Shown here: in pieces, positions 22,659 to 33,071 of the stretch | Layout of the letters: each line of letters opens with the position of its first letter | Numbering within the stretch: position 1 is the stretch's first letter | Assembly: GCA_021613335.1 (NCBI GenBank) | Contig: JAJTWR010000315.1 | Location: 1-64,000 of the forward strand | Length of the DNA stretch: 64,000 nucleotides | Origin: Whitmania pigra | Taxonomy: Eukaryota; Annelida; Clitellata; Hirudinida; Haemopidae | Direction: 5' to 3' | Notes under the pieces: model-generated | Databases searched by the model: none | Told to the model about the DNA's origin: nothing | The model's input: only the letters and a program-made list of their open reading frames with translations | Translations under genes and position numbers: made by a program

Positions 22659-24655
22659 ATGCCTAAGCTTACAAAAAAATTATTCGATGATAAATTGGAA
22701 ATATATTTAGATAATATTCTGATATTTGAACACGCAGAGAAATCCTCTTCTTATTTGTTGGTAATGGGCGTGAAGATGTTTTAATGTATAGAGGGAATTT
22801 CAAAATAACAAATTTAGAAGATTCAAAAATACCGTTAAAACTTTTTTAAAGAGACAGATACTGGAATTGAGTTTTATTATGGCAGAGATAGTCTTACTCT
22901 TGATTTTAATGAAGATAAAACAAATTGTTCTTTTTTAATTAAAACGTCAAATGAATATACACGGTTCTGGCTACGATTAAGAACAGATAAAGATGAGGCA
23001 TATTTACGGACTTGGAGAGCAAATGAGCCACTTTAATTTAAGAGGTAAATTATTCCCTGTATGGTCATCTGAGCCCGGAGTAGGACGCAATAAAAATACT
23101 TTTATAACGCACATGGCAGATTCTACAGGTATGGCAGGGGGAGATTACTGGACTACAAATTATCCGCAACCTTCTTATATGTCAAGTAAAAAATATTCAT
23201 TATTTTCAGATAGCTATGCCTATAGTGAATTTGATTTCAGAAATGAAAATTTTACGGAAATATGCGTATGGGAAGTACCTAATCAAATAATATTCTGGAA
23301 GAAAATAGTTTTTACAAGCTTATGGAATCTTTTAGCGCTTACTTCGGACGTCAACCAATATTGCCCGACTGGATAAATGATGGAATTGTTGTTGGTTTGC
23401 AGGGTGGCTTTGATAAAATAGATAGAGTAATAAAAGATTTAAAATCCTACGGTGTCAGTATATCTGGTTTATGGGTTCAAGACTGGGAAGGTATACGTAT
23501 GACTGGCTTTGGGCAAAGGCTTATGTGGAACTGGGTTCATGATGCTAAAAGGTATCCTAATTTCAAGGATAGAATAAAAAAACTCAGAGATGAAGGTATT
23601 CGGTTTCTGGCGTATACTAATTGTTATTTAGCTATAGACGGAAATTTATTTAAAGAAGCAAAAGATTTAAACTATCTGGCTAAGAATACATGCGGTGAAA
23701 TTTATGAAGTTGATTTTGGTGAGTTCTATGCGGGAATACCTGATTTAACAAGAGATGAAGTTTGTACTTGGTTTGCTAAAAGAATACTTGTGGAAGAGAT
23801 GCTAGATTATTGTATTGAGGCTGGATGGCTGACTTCGGTGAATATTTGCCTACTGATGTTGTATTAGCTGATTCAAGTGCTATGAAAAAAGCATAATGAA
23901 TGGCCGGTACTCTGGGCTAAAGTAAATGACATTGCTTTAGATATAGCAAAGAAAAAAGGCGATATATTTATTTTTATGAGAGCATCAGGAGCCAGAGCGC
24001 AACAGTATGCACCTGTTTTATGGGCTGGAGATCAATCTGTGGATTTCACAAAAGATGACGGGCTTGCAAGCATTATACCTGCGGCATTATCTTCAGCTGT
24101 AAGTGGCTTTTGTTATCACCATAGTGATATAGGAGGTTATACTTCATTGTTCGGTAATGTAAGAACTCCGGAAATTAAGACCGATGGATAGAGTTTGCAG
24201 CATTTACACCTGTTATGCGTTCTCATGAGACAAACAGGCCTAATGATAATATACAAATCTATGACAGTCCAACATCTATGGTATTACTTGCCAAAATGGT
24301 AAAAATATTTAAAGCATTAAAAGAATATAGAATAGAAGCTATGAAGGACGCTAAAGAAAGAGGAATTTCACTTATGAGACCTTTGTTTTTTGAATATGAA
24401 AATGATGAGTATTCATATACAGTTGATTATGAGTACATGCTTGGTAGTGATATATTAGTAGCTCCTGTATGGAAATCGAATGACAATAATTGGGACGTTT
24501 ATCTTCCTCAAGATAAATGGATACACTTATGGAGTGATAAAGAATATGAGGGAGGTACTACTGTTACTGTAGAAAGCGGTATAGGTAAAATACCTGTATT
24601 CATAAAGAAGAGTTCAAAATATTTACATTTATTTAAAAGCTTAAAAAATGTATAA
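22659..24655 (+). CDS. GH31 sulfoquinovosidase (YihQ type)
   Basis: Retaining alpha-glycosidase of about 665 codons that releases sulfoquinovose from sulfoquinovosyl glycerides. The active-site region reads LWVQDWEGIRMTGFGQRLMW: Gln, then Arg 13 residues on, then Trp 3 further, exactly the spacing of Q288, R301 and W304 that bind the sulfonate in E. coli YihQ (seen here at about residues 272, 285, 288). The nucleophile Asp is in MADFGEYLPTD (about residue 394, frame restored near 23825) and the acid/base Asp in LLWAGDQ-like VLWAGDQSVD (about 457). HHSDIGGYTSLFG, TPVMRSHE and RPLFFEYENDEYSY also follow the SQase pattern. RBS AAAGGAG, ATG 22659. Breaks near 22760, 22850, 22995, 23310, 23825, 23890 and 24185. 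Confidence 0.88.
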
Positions 24656-24677
24656 TGTCTAAACGGAGTAGTTTAAT

Positions 24678-25747
24678 ATGTCAATTAATGATTGTATATC
24701 TGGTATCAGAAAAATACATTAACTCTAATAATATTGATGGAGTATTATTAAATAGGAGAAGTTCATTTGCATGGTTTTCTCAAGGTGAAAGTTCTATGAA
24801 TTTTTATACAGACTTTGGGCTTGCATTTATATATGTTGATAAAAATGATGCTTTCTGCTACACAGCGAACAATGAACAAAAAAGAATAGAGGATAAAATA
24901 TTTAAAGGAGAATTTCCCGTAAAAAGTTTTTTCTTGGGTAGAAGGTGCTCCTAAAAATATTTCAAAACTTATAGAAGGTAAAAATATAAACGGTGATTTT
25001 TCTTTTCTATCTATAAAAGAAGATTTTGCAAACATTAAAAACTTAGATATAGTTTGTCCACTACTCATATAAATATTGCAAGAGAGCTCGGTAAAAAATC
25101 TGCTTACATACTTTGAAATACGATGAAAAATATAAAAGCAGGTTTAACAGAATTTGAGATAGAAGCAGAAATAAGGTATAGCTTCGGCAAAGAGGGTATT
25201 GAATGCCCTGTTTTACTTATAGCCTCAGATGATAATATAAATAAATACAGACACCCGCTTGCCACAGAGAGTAAAGCTCATGAAAGATTTATGGCAGTGC
25301 TATGCTGCAGATATAAAGGAGTGGTAATTGCTTTATCGAGGATAATATACTTTAGAAAGAGAACCGATGAAGAGAAAAAAAGAGATGAGATTATATGCAA
25401 AATAAATAACACTTTAATTAGTGAGACAAATGTAGGCACAAGCACAAAAACTTTATGGGATATTATGTTAAAAACCTATAAAGATTATGGAGTAGAAAGC
25501 GAGTATTTGAATCATCACCAAGGTGGTGCTATTGGTTTCGAATCAAGAGAATGGATATTACGCCCTACATTAGATGAGACAATAGTTGTAAACCAAATGA
25601 TAGCTTACAACCCAACTTTGATAGGAAACTAAAGCTGAAGAAACAATTCTTATAAGAGATAGCAGCAAGGAAACAGTTACTCTTGTTAATGATTTTCCTA
25701 CTCTAAACTACTTAGGGATTACTTCAACTTTACCTTTAGAAAAATAA
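24678..25747 (+). CDS. M24 (creatinase-fold) homologue lacking metal ligands
   Basis: About 357 codons. An N-terminal creatinase-like domain (NNIDGVLLNRRSSFAWFSQG) is followed by a pita-bread domain with HHQGGAIGFESREW, a motif of Xaa-Pro-peptidase relatives, and YNPTLIG then KAEETILI near the end. Active M24 peptidases have two Asp ligands in a DxG...SDxTRT segment; the corresponding stretch here is CCRYKGVVIALSRIIYF, with neither Asp. It therefore resembles a known non-metal subgroup of this fold whose role is not established. Placement inside the SQ operon (22 nt after the sulfoquinovosidase, 26 nt before the transaldolase) implies a role in that pathway. Breaks near 24715, 24935, 25055, 25115 and 25630. 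Confidence 0.7.
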
Positions 25748-25773
25748 AAAATTAAAATTTAAGGAGTCAGAAA

Positions 25774-26456
25774 ATGTTATTTTTTTAGACAGTGCTAAGT
25801 TAGATGAAATTAAAGAGGCTTATGATTTAATCAGAATTGACGGCATTACAACAAATCCACGCCACATTCAAACAAGCGGTAAGCCTTTTTATAAGGTAAT
25901 AGAAGAGATTGCAAAATGGGCTGACAGTAAGGGATTTAAAAGCTACAAAGAATTTCCTATATCTGTGGAAGTAAACCCCCATCTTAATAATGCCAAAGAT
26001 ATGATTGCTATGGCAAAAGATATATCTTCTATTTCAAAAAACTTTGTAATTAAACTCCCTTGCATAGAGGCGGGCATACAAGCAACTCATGAGTTAGAGG
26101 CTATGGGGATAAGAACTAATTTGACTTTAGTATTTTCCGTATCTCAAGCTTTATATGCGGCTCATGCCAAGTCTTTATTTGTATCACCTTTTGTAGGATG
26201 GAAAGAATCATCAGGTGAAGACACGAGAGAGTACATTGAAGGTATAATTAATACCTACAAAGTTCAAAGGTCGGAGACTAAGGTTTTAGTGGCTGCTTTA
26301 AGAAGTGGTGCTCAAATAGCTCATGCTTTTAAAAGTGGGGCAGATGCTGTTACTTGCGGTCTTGCTGTATACAAAGAGGCTATGCTACACCCATTTACAG
26401 ATAAAGGGATTTCACTGTTTACAGGTGCTTGGGATAATACTGATACAAATAAATGA
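25774..26456 (+). CDS. FSA-type transaldolase, probable sulfofructose transaldolase
   Basis: About 227 codons, the size of the short MipB/TalC (fructose-6-phosphate aldolase-like) class. Seen: the first strand (MLFFLDSAKLDEI, after adding one T to the run at 25777), GITTNPRHI, VEVNPHLNNA, the Schiff-base lysine in FVIKLPCIEAGIQA (about residue 93), GIRTNLTLVFSVSQAL, FVSPFVGW, and LVAALRSGAQIAHAF. In the sulfo-TAL pathway this enzyme takes the C3 unit from sulfofructose to glyceraldehyde 3-phosphate, giving fructose 6-phosphate and sulfolactaldehyde. The usual TTNPS is TTNPR here. No phosphofructokinase-like kinase or class I sulfo-aldolase is present, which argues for this route. RBS AAGGAG, ATG 25774. 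Confidence 0.82.
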
Positions 26457-26483
26457 AAAATAAATTTATGAGGAGTTATAAAA

Positions 26484-27601
26484 ATGCAAAAAATAATTAT
26501 TTTTATTTTGATTTTATCTGTTATTAATTTTAATGGATGTACGAAATTAGGCTCTGCCAGCTCTACAGGTGCGACACAAACACAAGACAATCTGGATTAT
26601 ATGCAAGCACCTGACAATGCCGAGTTTATATTAGTTACTTCACACGACCATAATACAGATGGTTATAATCATCAGGCTTCTTTGCTATTTAAGACTATAG
26701 TTGAAAATGAATCTAACGGACGTGTGGGCGTAAAAGTATATCCTAACGGACAATTAGCGGCAAGCGGTAAAGAAGGTATAGATGCTGTTATTGACGGAAA
26801 TATAGATATATTTAAGGCTACAGATGACTTAAGTTCATACTGGACACCTGCAAATGCTTTTAGCCTTCCATATTTATTCCCAAATGACAGAGTGGCAGAG
26901 GCAGTATTATCTGACCCTGAGATAATAATTCCGCAAGAAAAGAGATTTTCGCTAAATATCCTAAATTAAAATTAGTTATGATAGCAGCTAGCGGAGGTTG
27001 GAGAGATTTTGCTACTACCTCTAAAAAACAAATTAAAAAACCAAATGATTTAAAGGGATTAAAAATCAGAACGGTTCCTTCTAAAGTACAACAAGAACTT
27101 GTTACAATACTTGGAGGCTCTCCTACCGCTATGCCTTATGCGGAAATATATACCTCACTTTCTACAGGTGTGGTTGATGGTGTAAAACTAAGTATTGTTG
27201 ATATAGTAAATGCTAAATTACACGAAACGCTAAAGTATATAATATTAGATAATCACGCTTATTTATCGGCATTCTGGTTTATTAATAATGATAAACTAAA
27301 CTCTATGCCGGAAGATTTAAGAATTATTGTATTAGATGCATTTGAAGATATGAAAAATTATTTAAACTCTTATCCTAAACACAGACAAATACAAGCCTAT
27401 AACGAGTTTAAATCTAAAGGCGGTATAATTTACAGTCCGACTCACGAAGAACTAAATCAATTTATTGAGAAAAGTAAACCTATAAAACCTTGGTTAATAT
27501 CTCAATTTGGAAGTGAAGTTTCTCCTTGGATAGAAAAACTTGAAAACAAAATTCAAGAGCATTCTAAAAAAATTGAATTGCAAAATAAACAGGTTATATA
27601 A
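26484..27601 (+). CDS. TRAP transporter substrate-binding lipoprotein (DctP)
   Basis: About 372 codons. A signal peptide ends in a lipobox-like FNGC with Cys 19 (MQKIIIFILILSVINFNGC), so the protein is probably membrane-anchored on the outer side. The mature part shows the DctP pattern: HQASLLFKTIVENESNGRV, VYPNGQLAAS, LPYLFPND, then GLKIRTVPS, which holds the Arg that normally clamps the acid group of the ligand, and MPYAEIYTSLSTGVVDG. It is the last gene of the operon, unusually far from its Q and M partners (6.9 kb), and is followed by a terminator. Sulfoquinovose or its glyceride is the inferred ligand. One break near 26940. Confidence 0.88.
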
Positions 27602-27607
27602 TTCAGC

Positions 27608-27650
27608 CCGCCCTATTTAAATAATATTTATTTAAGTAGGGCGTATTTTT
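27608..27650 (+). terminator. Intrinsic terminator of the SQ operon
   Basis: Long hairpin with arms starting GCCCTA (27610) and ending TAGGGC (27642), AT-rich inner stem TTTAAATA/TATTTAAA-like, followed by GTATTTTT. It lies 8 nt after the dctP stop. Confidence 0.8.
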
Positions 27651-27685
27651 ACACTTATATTTTTACTCTATTTACATAGGTGGTA

Positions 27686-27714
27686 TTGACTTTTTATATT
27701 TTTTATGATATTAT
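27686..27714 (+). promoter_or_regulatory. Sigma-70 type promoter before tRNA-Gly and tig
   Basis: TTGACT (27686-27691), 17-nt spacer, TATTAT (27709-27714), predicted start about 6 nt before the tRNA 5' end. Confidence 0.65.
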
Positions 27715-27726
27715 CTGGAGCTATTA

Positions 27727-27799
27727 GCGGGAATAACTCAGTTGGTAGAGTTTCTGCTTGCCATGCAGAATGTCGCGGGTCCGAGCCCCGTTTCCCGCT
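27727..27799 (+). tRNA. tRNA-Gly (anticodon GCC)
   Basis: 73 nt. The acceptor arms GCGGGAA and TTCCCGC pair fully with T as discriminator; the D arm contains AGTTGGTAGA, the anticodon loop is TTGCCAT between CTGC and GCAG, and the T arm is CGGGTCCGAGCCCCG. The 3' CCA is not encoded. It stands 68 nt before the trigger-factor ATG and probably shares its transcript. Confidence 0.95.
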
Positions 27800-27866
27800 C
27801 GTTGTTTTCTGCCCCACTAGGTTTTTTCGCCTTTTGGGGCAAATTTTATTAATAAGAGTTAAATTA

Positions 27867-29176
27867 ATGGACACAAATTTTATTTTTGAAACATCTAAAG
27901 ACGAAAAAAGTCTTGCTACACTCAAGGTCAAAGTAGATAAAAACTTTTACCAAAAAGAACTTGATAAACAGGTTGAAATAAATAAGTCTAAGGTTTCCAT
28001 AAAAGGCTTTAGAGTAGGGCATGCACCAAAAGAAATGATACTCGCAAAATACAGAGAGGCTCTTGAGGCATCTGCTGATGAAGCTATTATTGAAAGTGCT
28101 TGGAGTAATTATCAAGAGGATAAAAAAGTATTGCACTTGGTACACCAAAACTCACAAAAATAGATAAAGAAAACGGTGAACTTAATTTAAGTTATGAGTA
28201 TTATGAAATGCCAAATGTTGAAATACCTGATTTAAGTAAAATGACATTTGAAAAAGATGTTTTTGAGGTAGATGATAAATCTGTTGAAAATGGCTATAAA
28301 GCATATATAAAAAGATTTTCACAGTTTGTTGAAGATGAAGACAACGTAGCTGAAGAAGGCGATAGAGTAACAGTTTCTTTAGAGTTTGATGCTGATAAAA
28401 ATAAAAGATTAGACCGTGAAATAACAGTTGTTGCTACAAAAAACGAAAAAGACTCTATATTTGCCGTAAATGCTTTTAAGACTAAAAAGGGCGATAAAAA
28501 GCTTTTGTCTACATTTGTTGATGGAGAAGAAGCAACATTGATAATGAATATTTTGAAAGTTGAAAAACCTGATATGAAAGATGATTCCAGCGAAGAAGAG
28601 AAAACGAAAGTTAAAGAAAGCTTAAAAGAACATTTTAAGGCAAGAGCAGATAAAAAAGCTGAAGATAACTTGGTCAATAACGGAATATATGAAACATTTA
28701 CAAAAGATGTGAAATTTCTTATTCCTCAAGGTTATTTAGACGAACAAGTTGATGCTGCTTTATCAGACCTTGAAGTTTCTGTAACAAGACAAGGCTCAAA
28801 TATGAGTGAATATTTAATGTCGGTGGCAAAAACCGAAGAAGATCTTAAACAAGAATATATAGATACTGTAAAAAAACAAATAGAATTCGATCTCATTATG
28901 GCTAAAATTGCCGAAGTGCACAAAGACGAAATTATTGTAGATGAAAATAAAGCGAGAGAATATGCCGAAAAAATGTATCAACAATATAGTTATATGGGTC
29001 TTTCAAAACAAAGCAAAAAAGAACAACAAGATATAATAAGAAGCATTATGAGAGAATCACAAAACAGATCTACATCAGATGCTATTATAGACTATATTAA
29101 AAAAACTGCTGTGATAAAAGACAAAACTCCGGTTTCTTATGAGGTAACAGAGCAAGATTTATGGATGTCTTATTAA
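27867..29176 (+). CDS. tig: Trigger factor
   Basis: Ribosome-bound chaperone meeting nascent chains at the exit tunnel. The N-terminal domain has the ribosome-binding signature IKGFRVGHAPKEM (about residues 44-56). The C-terminal part is the helical chaperone cradle (YLMSVAKTEEDLKQEY and following). The central FKBP-type domain is reduced: it starts like others (AEEGDRVTVSLEFDADKN) but lacks the IPGFE segment and the usual ligand-pocket residues, so prolyl isomerase activity is unlikely. Total length, about 436 codons, is normal. One break near 28130. It is followed 32 nt later by clpP, the classic tig-clpP-clpX order. Confidence 0.9.
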
Positions 29177-29208
29177 AAATTATAAACAACTAGGAGAATA
29201 GAAAAAGT

Positions 29209-29790
29209 ATGACAATACCTTATGTAATAGAACAAACAAGTCGCGGAGAGAGAAGTTACGATATTTACTCTAGGCTTTTAAAAGACAGAATAATATTTTT
29301 GGGCGGAGAAATAGACGATTATGTGGCAAATGTCATTATAGCCCAGCTTTTGTTCTTAGAATCTGCCGACCCTGATAAAGATATATCGCTATATATAAAC
29401 AGTCCGGGTGGTGTAATAACTTCGGCGCTTGGAGTATATGATACTATGAAATATATTAAGCCTGATGTTTCCACAGTTTGTGTGGGCAAGCAGCTAGTGC
29501 AGGGGCATTTCTTTTGATAGGCGGAGCTAAAGGTAAACGTTTTGCTACACCAAACTCAAGAATAATGATACACCAGCCTTGGGGTGGAGCTAAAGGAACA
29601 GCTACAGACGTAGATATACAAGTTAAAGAAATACTTCGTCTTAAAAACAATGCTTACAAATATTATGGCAGAACACACAGGTCTAAAAGCCAAAAAACTT
29701 GAAGCCGATATGGAAAGAGATTTCTTTATGAGTGCTGAAGAGGCAAAAGAATATGGTGTGATAGATAAAGTCTTCACACACAGAGAATAG
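29209..29790 (+). CDS. clpP: ATP-dependent Clp protease proteolytic subunit
   Basis: Serine protease barrel subunit, about 193 codons. The catalytic Ser is in GQAASAGAF, His in [10 protein letters not shown], and the Asp region [20 protein letters not shown] closes the triad. The N-terminus ([20 protein letters not shown]) is typical of mature-like ClpP without a long propeptide. Breaks near 29500 and 29650. It partners with ClpX encoded 167 nt downstream. Confidence 0.96.
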
Positions 29791-29957
29791 TTTCTGATAT
29801 TATTATTTAGAAAGTATTAATTTTAGAATGCTTAAAAAGATAAAATATATTTAGTTTTACACTAAAAAGAACAGTTTACTATAGACAGCCGTAAAAATGT
29901 ATATTATAATATTTAAATGTTTAAGCTGAAAAAGATATTAGTAGAGGTTTATTAAAA

Positions 29958-31245
29958 ATGTCAAAGAAAACAGACAATCAAAATACAGATATATGTGCTA
30001 TGTGTGGGCGACCTATAGATGAAGTAGCAAAGGTTATAAAGGGAAATTCTGGATATTTATGTATAGACTGTACCGCTATTGCAAACAGTTATTTTTTTTG
30101 AAAGCGAAAAGAGTAGTGAATCGGCAGCTAAATCTAAAGAAAAACACTATGATATAAAAATAAGCAAACCAAAAGAGATAAAAGATACACTTGATAATTA
30201 TGTTATAGGTCAGGATTATGCAAAAAAAGTATTGTCGGTTGCAGTATATAATCACTACAAAAGAATATTAAAAAAAAATGATGCTAAAAATGATAATGCT
30301 AAAAAGAAAGCAGATGATGTAGAAATAGAAAAGTCAGATGTAGAAATAGAAAAATCAAACGTATTGCTAATAGGACCGACAGGAAGCGGTAAAACACTGC
30401 TTGCAAGAACACTTGCTAAATCATTAAATGTACCATTCGCAATAGCCGATGCTACAACAGTAACTGAAGCGGGATATGTGGGTGATGATGTTGAAAATAT
30501 ACTTCTTCGCTTAATACAAAATGCTAAAGGTGATGTAAAACTTGCAGAACGCGGAATAGTGTATATTGACGAAATAGACAAAATAGCAAGAAAAGGTGAA
30601 TCAAGCTCTATAACACGCGATGTATCAGGTGAAGGTGTTCAACAGGCACTCTTAAAAATAATAGAAGGTACTGTTGCATCTGTTCCTCCGCAAGGCGGAA
30701 GAAAACATCCTCATCAAGAAAATCTTTATATAGACACTACGAATATTTTATTTATATGCGGCGGTGCATTTATAGATATAGAAAAGTCTATAGCTGAACG
30801 AACTCTTAAAAAAAGTTTGGGTTTCGGTAACTCGGTAAGTTCTCTCGATAAATTAAAATATGATGAGATAATGAGTACCGTAACAACAGAAGATCTTGTA
30901 AACTTCGGTTTAATACCTGAGCTTGTAGGACGTCTTCCAATAGTCGCCACACTTAAAGAGCTTGACGAAGAGGCACTACTTAATATTTTAACAACTCCAA
31001 AAAATGCTCTTGTAAAACAGTATTCTCGTCTTTTTGAATATGACAATATAAAACTCGACATAACAAAAGAAGCATTAAAAGCCGTAGTTAAAGAGGCTAT
31101 AGCTCAAAAAACTGGAGCACGTGGGCTTAGAGCTTTGTTTGAAAGAATAATGCTTGATGCTATGTTTGAAATACCAAATAAAAAAAATGTTGAAACTTTT
31201 AAGATAGATGAAGAGTATGTAAAAGAAAAACTTCTAATCGCTTAA
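29958..31245 (+). CDS. clpX: ATP-dependent Clp protease ATP-binding subunit ClpX
   Basis: AAA+ unfoldase feeding ClpP. The N-terminal zinc-binding domain has CAMC and CIDC pairs; the AAA module shows GPTGSGKT, the Walker B stretch [10 protein letters not shown], and the sensor-like [11 protein letters not shown]; the C-terminal domain has [13 protein letters not shown] charged insert [19 protein letters not shown], an imperfect tandem of EIEKS, precedes Walker A. A single frameshift in a T run at about 30090-30100 breaks an otherwise complete 429-codon gene. ATG 29958 follows AGAGG. Confidence 0.96.
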
Positions 31246-31500
31246 AGTGCTGTAGCTATATATCTATCTATATAATCTCCATTTAAAATTATAAACTTAC
31301 ATAGCGTTATACACTTTGTATATTTTTTGTATTTTTGTAAGAAAATATTTATAATTAAAATATTAAAGTAATTGCAATAACATTTATTTATGTGTAAAAT
31401 AGTAGATTGAAAAAATAGCTATTTGAACAATAAAAGTATTTTGTTGTTATTTTACTATGTTTTTTGGTTTTGTATTTGATAAAAAGGATTAAGCTAATTT

Positions 31501-32856
31501 ATGAAAGAGAAAAAAATGGGTTTTGATTTGACAGAAGGAAATGTTTCTAAAAAACTTATTATTCTGGTATTTCCTATGCTTTTAGGAAATTTTTTAAATG
31601 TTTTCTACAACATTGTAGATGGCATATGGATAGGTCAAATTGTCGGACATATAGGGCTTGCGGCTATTGGAGTTACTTTTCCTATACTTTTGATTTTAAT
31701 AGCATTTGCATCGGGTATTACTGTTGCAAGTAATATTTTGGTTGGTCAGTTTTTTGGTGCAGGCGATAAAAAATCATTGGTTCATGTGTCGAGCGTATCG
31801 GCAACTATTTCAGGTGTTATGGCATTAATACTTGCTTTTTTAGGTTATGTTTTCGCTCCTTATCTTATTCGTTTTTTAAATGCTCCTGAAAATGTGAAAA
31901 CTATTGCTGTGGATTATTTTAGAATAAGTATGATAGGTTTTCCATTTCTTTTTTATTATTTTCTTTTGGCTTCACTTTTACGAGGTATAGGAGACACTAT
32001 ACGTCCTCTTGTTTTTTTAACTATTACCTCTGTTGTTAATATTATACTTGACCCATTAATGATAAAAGGTATTCCGCCTTTTCCGAAGATGGGATTAAAC
32101 GGTGCGGCTTATGCCACTGTAATCTCACAAATTTTATCTGTTGTTATAAGTATTGTATATTTAAAATTAAAAAACAGTGTTATAAGAGTAAATCCTTTTC
32201 GCTGTGTTTTTGATATGAAAATATTAAAAATGATGTTTAAGATAGGTCTCCCTTTTGCTTCTATGCAGTTTATAGTTTCTATCAGTTGGATATTTTTAAC
32301 ACGCTTTATTAATAGCTATGGAGAATTTGCTTCAGCTTCTGTAGCTGTTATTTCGAGAATAGATTCACTTATATTTATGCCTTTAATGGCACTTTCTGCA
32401 GGGCTTGCTACAATGAGTGCTCAAAATATAGGGGCAAATAAGATTGATAGGCTTAAACATATTTACAGGGCGGGACTTAAAATGGGTGTTGGTATTTCGG
32501 CACTGATAGCAATTATCGCTGTAATTTTTCCCGAAGTTATTATAAGAATATTTACAAAGAAAGAGAGTGTTATGGTGTAATGCTAAAAGCTATATATATA
32601 TAATGATGCCATCACTTATTATGCTTGCTGTAATGTTCGCTACAAACGGAATTATAAACGGAGCAGGAAAAACTTTTGTTCTTATGATATTCTCTTTTAT
32701 TTCATTAATAGTTATCCGTGTTCCTTTGGCATATCTTTGGTAAGTATGTTTGGGTTTGTAGGTGTGTGGTGGGCTATTAGTTTGGCTTGCTTTATAAGTA
32801 TGGTTTTAAGTTTAGCCTATTATTTTTCAAAAAAATGGTTGAAGGGAGCGAATTGA
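31501..32856 (+). CDS. MATE-family multidrug/metabolite efflux pump
   Basis: Twelve-helix cation-coupled antiporter of about 452 codons. The N-terminus (LTEGNVSKKLIILVFPMLLG, then FYNIVDGIWIGQIVG) and the repeat in the second half (IGLPFASMQFIV, LSAGLATMSAQNIGA) are typical of the DinF/NorM-like branch. Breaks lie near 32570 and 32740; the end reads KKWLKGAN-stop at 32854-32856. It stands alone, ending at a strong terminator shared with the convergent thioredoxin gene. Confidence 0.92.
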
Positions 32857-32984
32857 GAAGCTACAGGGAGCAGAAGAGATAAGTTCATAGAATAATTGCA
32901 CGGAGTAGAGTAGATAGATTTAATAGACTATTTTATATATAATATTAATATATAAAACTATTGATTTTTTCAGAAATTAAAATA

Positions 32985-33040
32985 AAAACAGGCAGTATTT
33001 TTTAAACCTCAATAAAAGTTTTAAATACTGCCTGTTTTTT
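32985..33040. terminator. Bidirectional intrinsic terminator
   Basis: Stem AACAGGCAGTATTT with its complement AAATACTGCCTGTT, A run on the left and eight T on the right, between convergent MATE and thioredoxin genes. It can act in both directions. Confidence 0.85.
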
Positions 33041-33071
33041 TTATTATTATTTATTTAAAACATAAAATTTT

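Noticed and set aside
22659..24655. Generic GH31 alpha-glucosidase or alpha-xylosidase
   Set aside because: The QDWxGxRxTxFGxRLxW block with Q, R and W spacing is that of sulfoquinovosidases, and the operon context agrees.
16535..27601. Sulfo-EMP or sulfo-ED pathway for the SQ operon
   Set aside because: No sugar kinase, class I aldolase, SQ dehydrogenase, lactonase or dehydratase gene is present; the transaldolase indicates sulfo-TAL.
27705..27931. Open frames running through the tRNA-Gly region on both strands
   Set aside because: The tRNA cloverleaf and the trigger-factor start account for the sequence.
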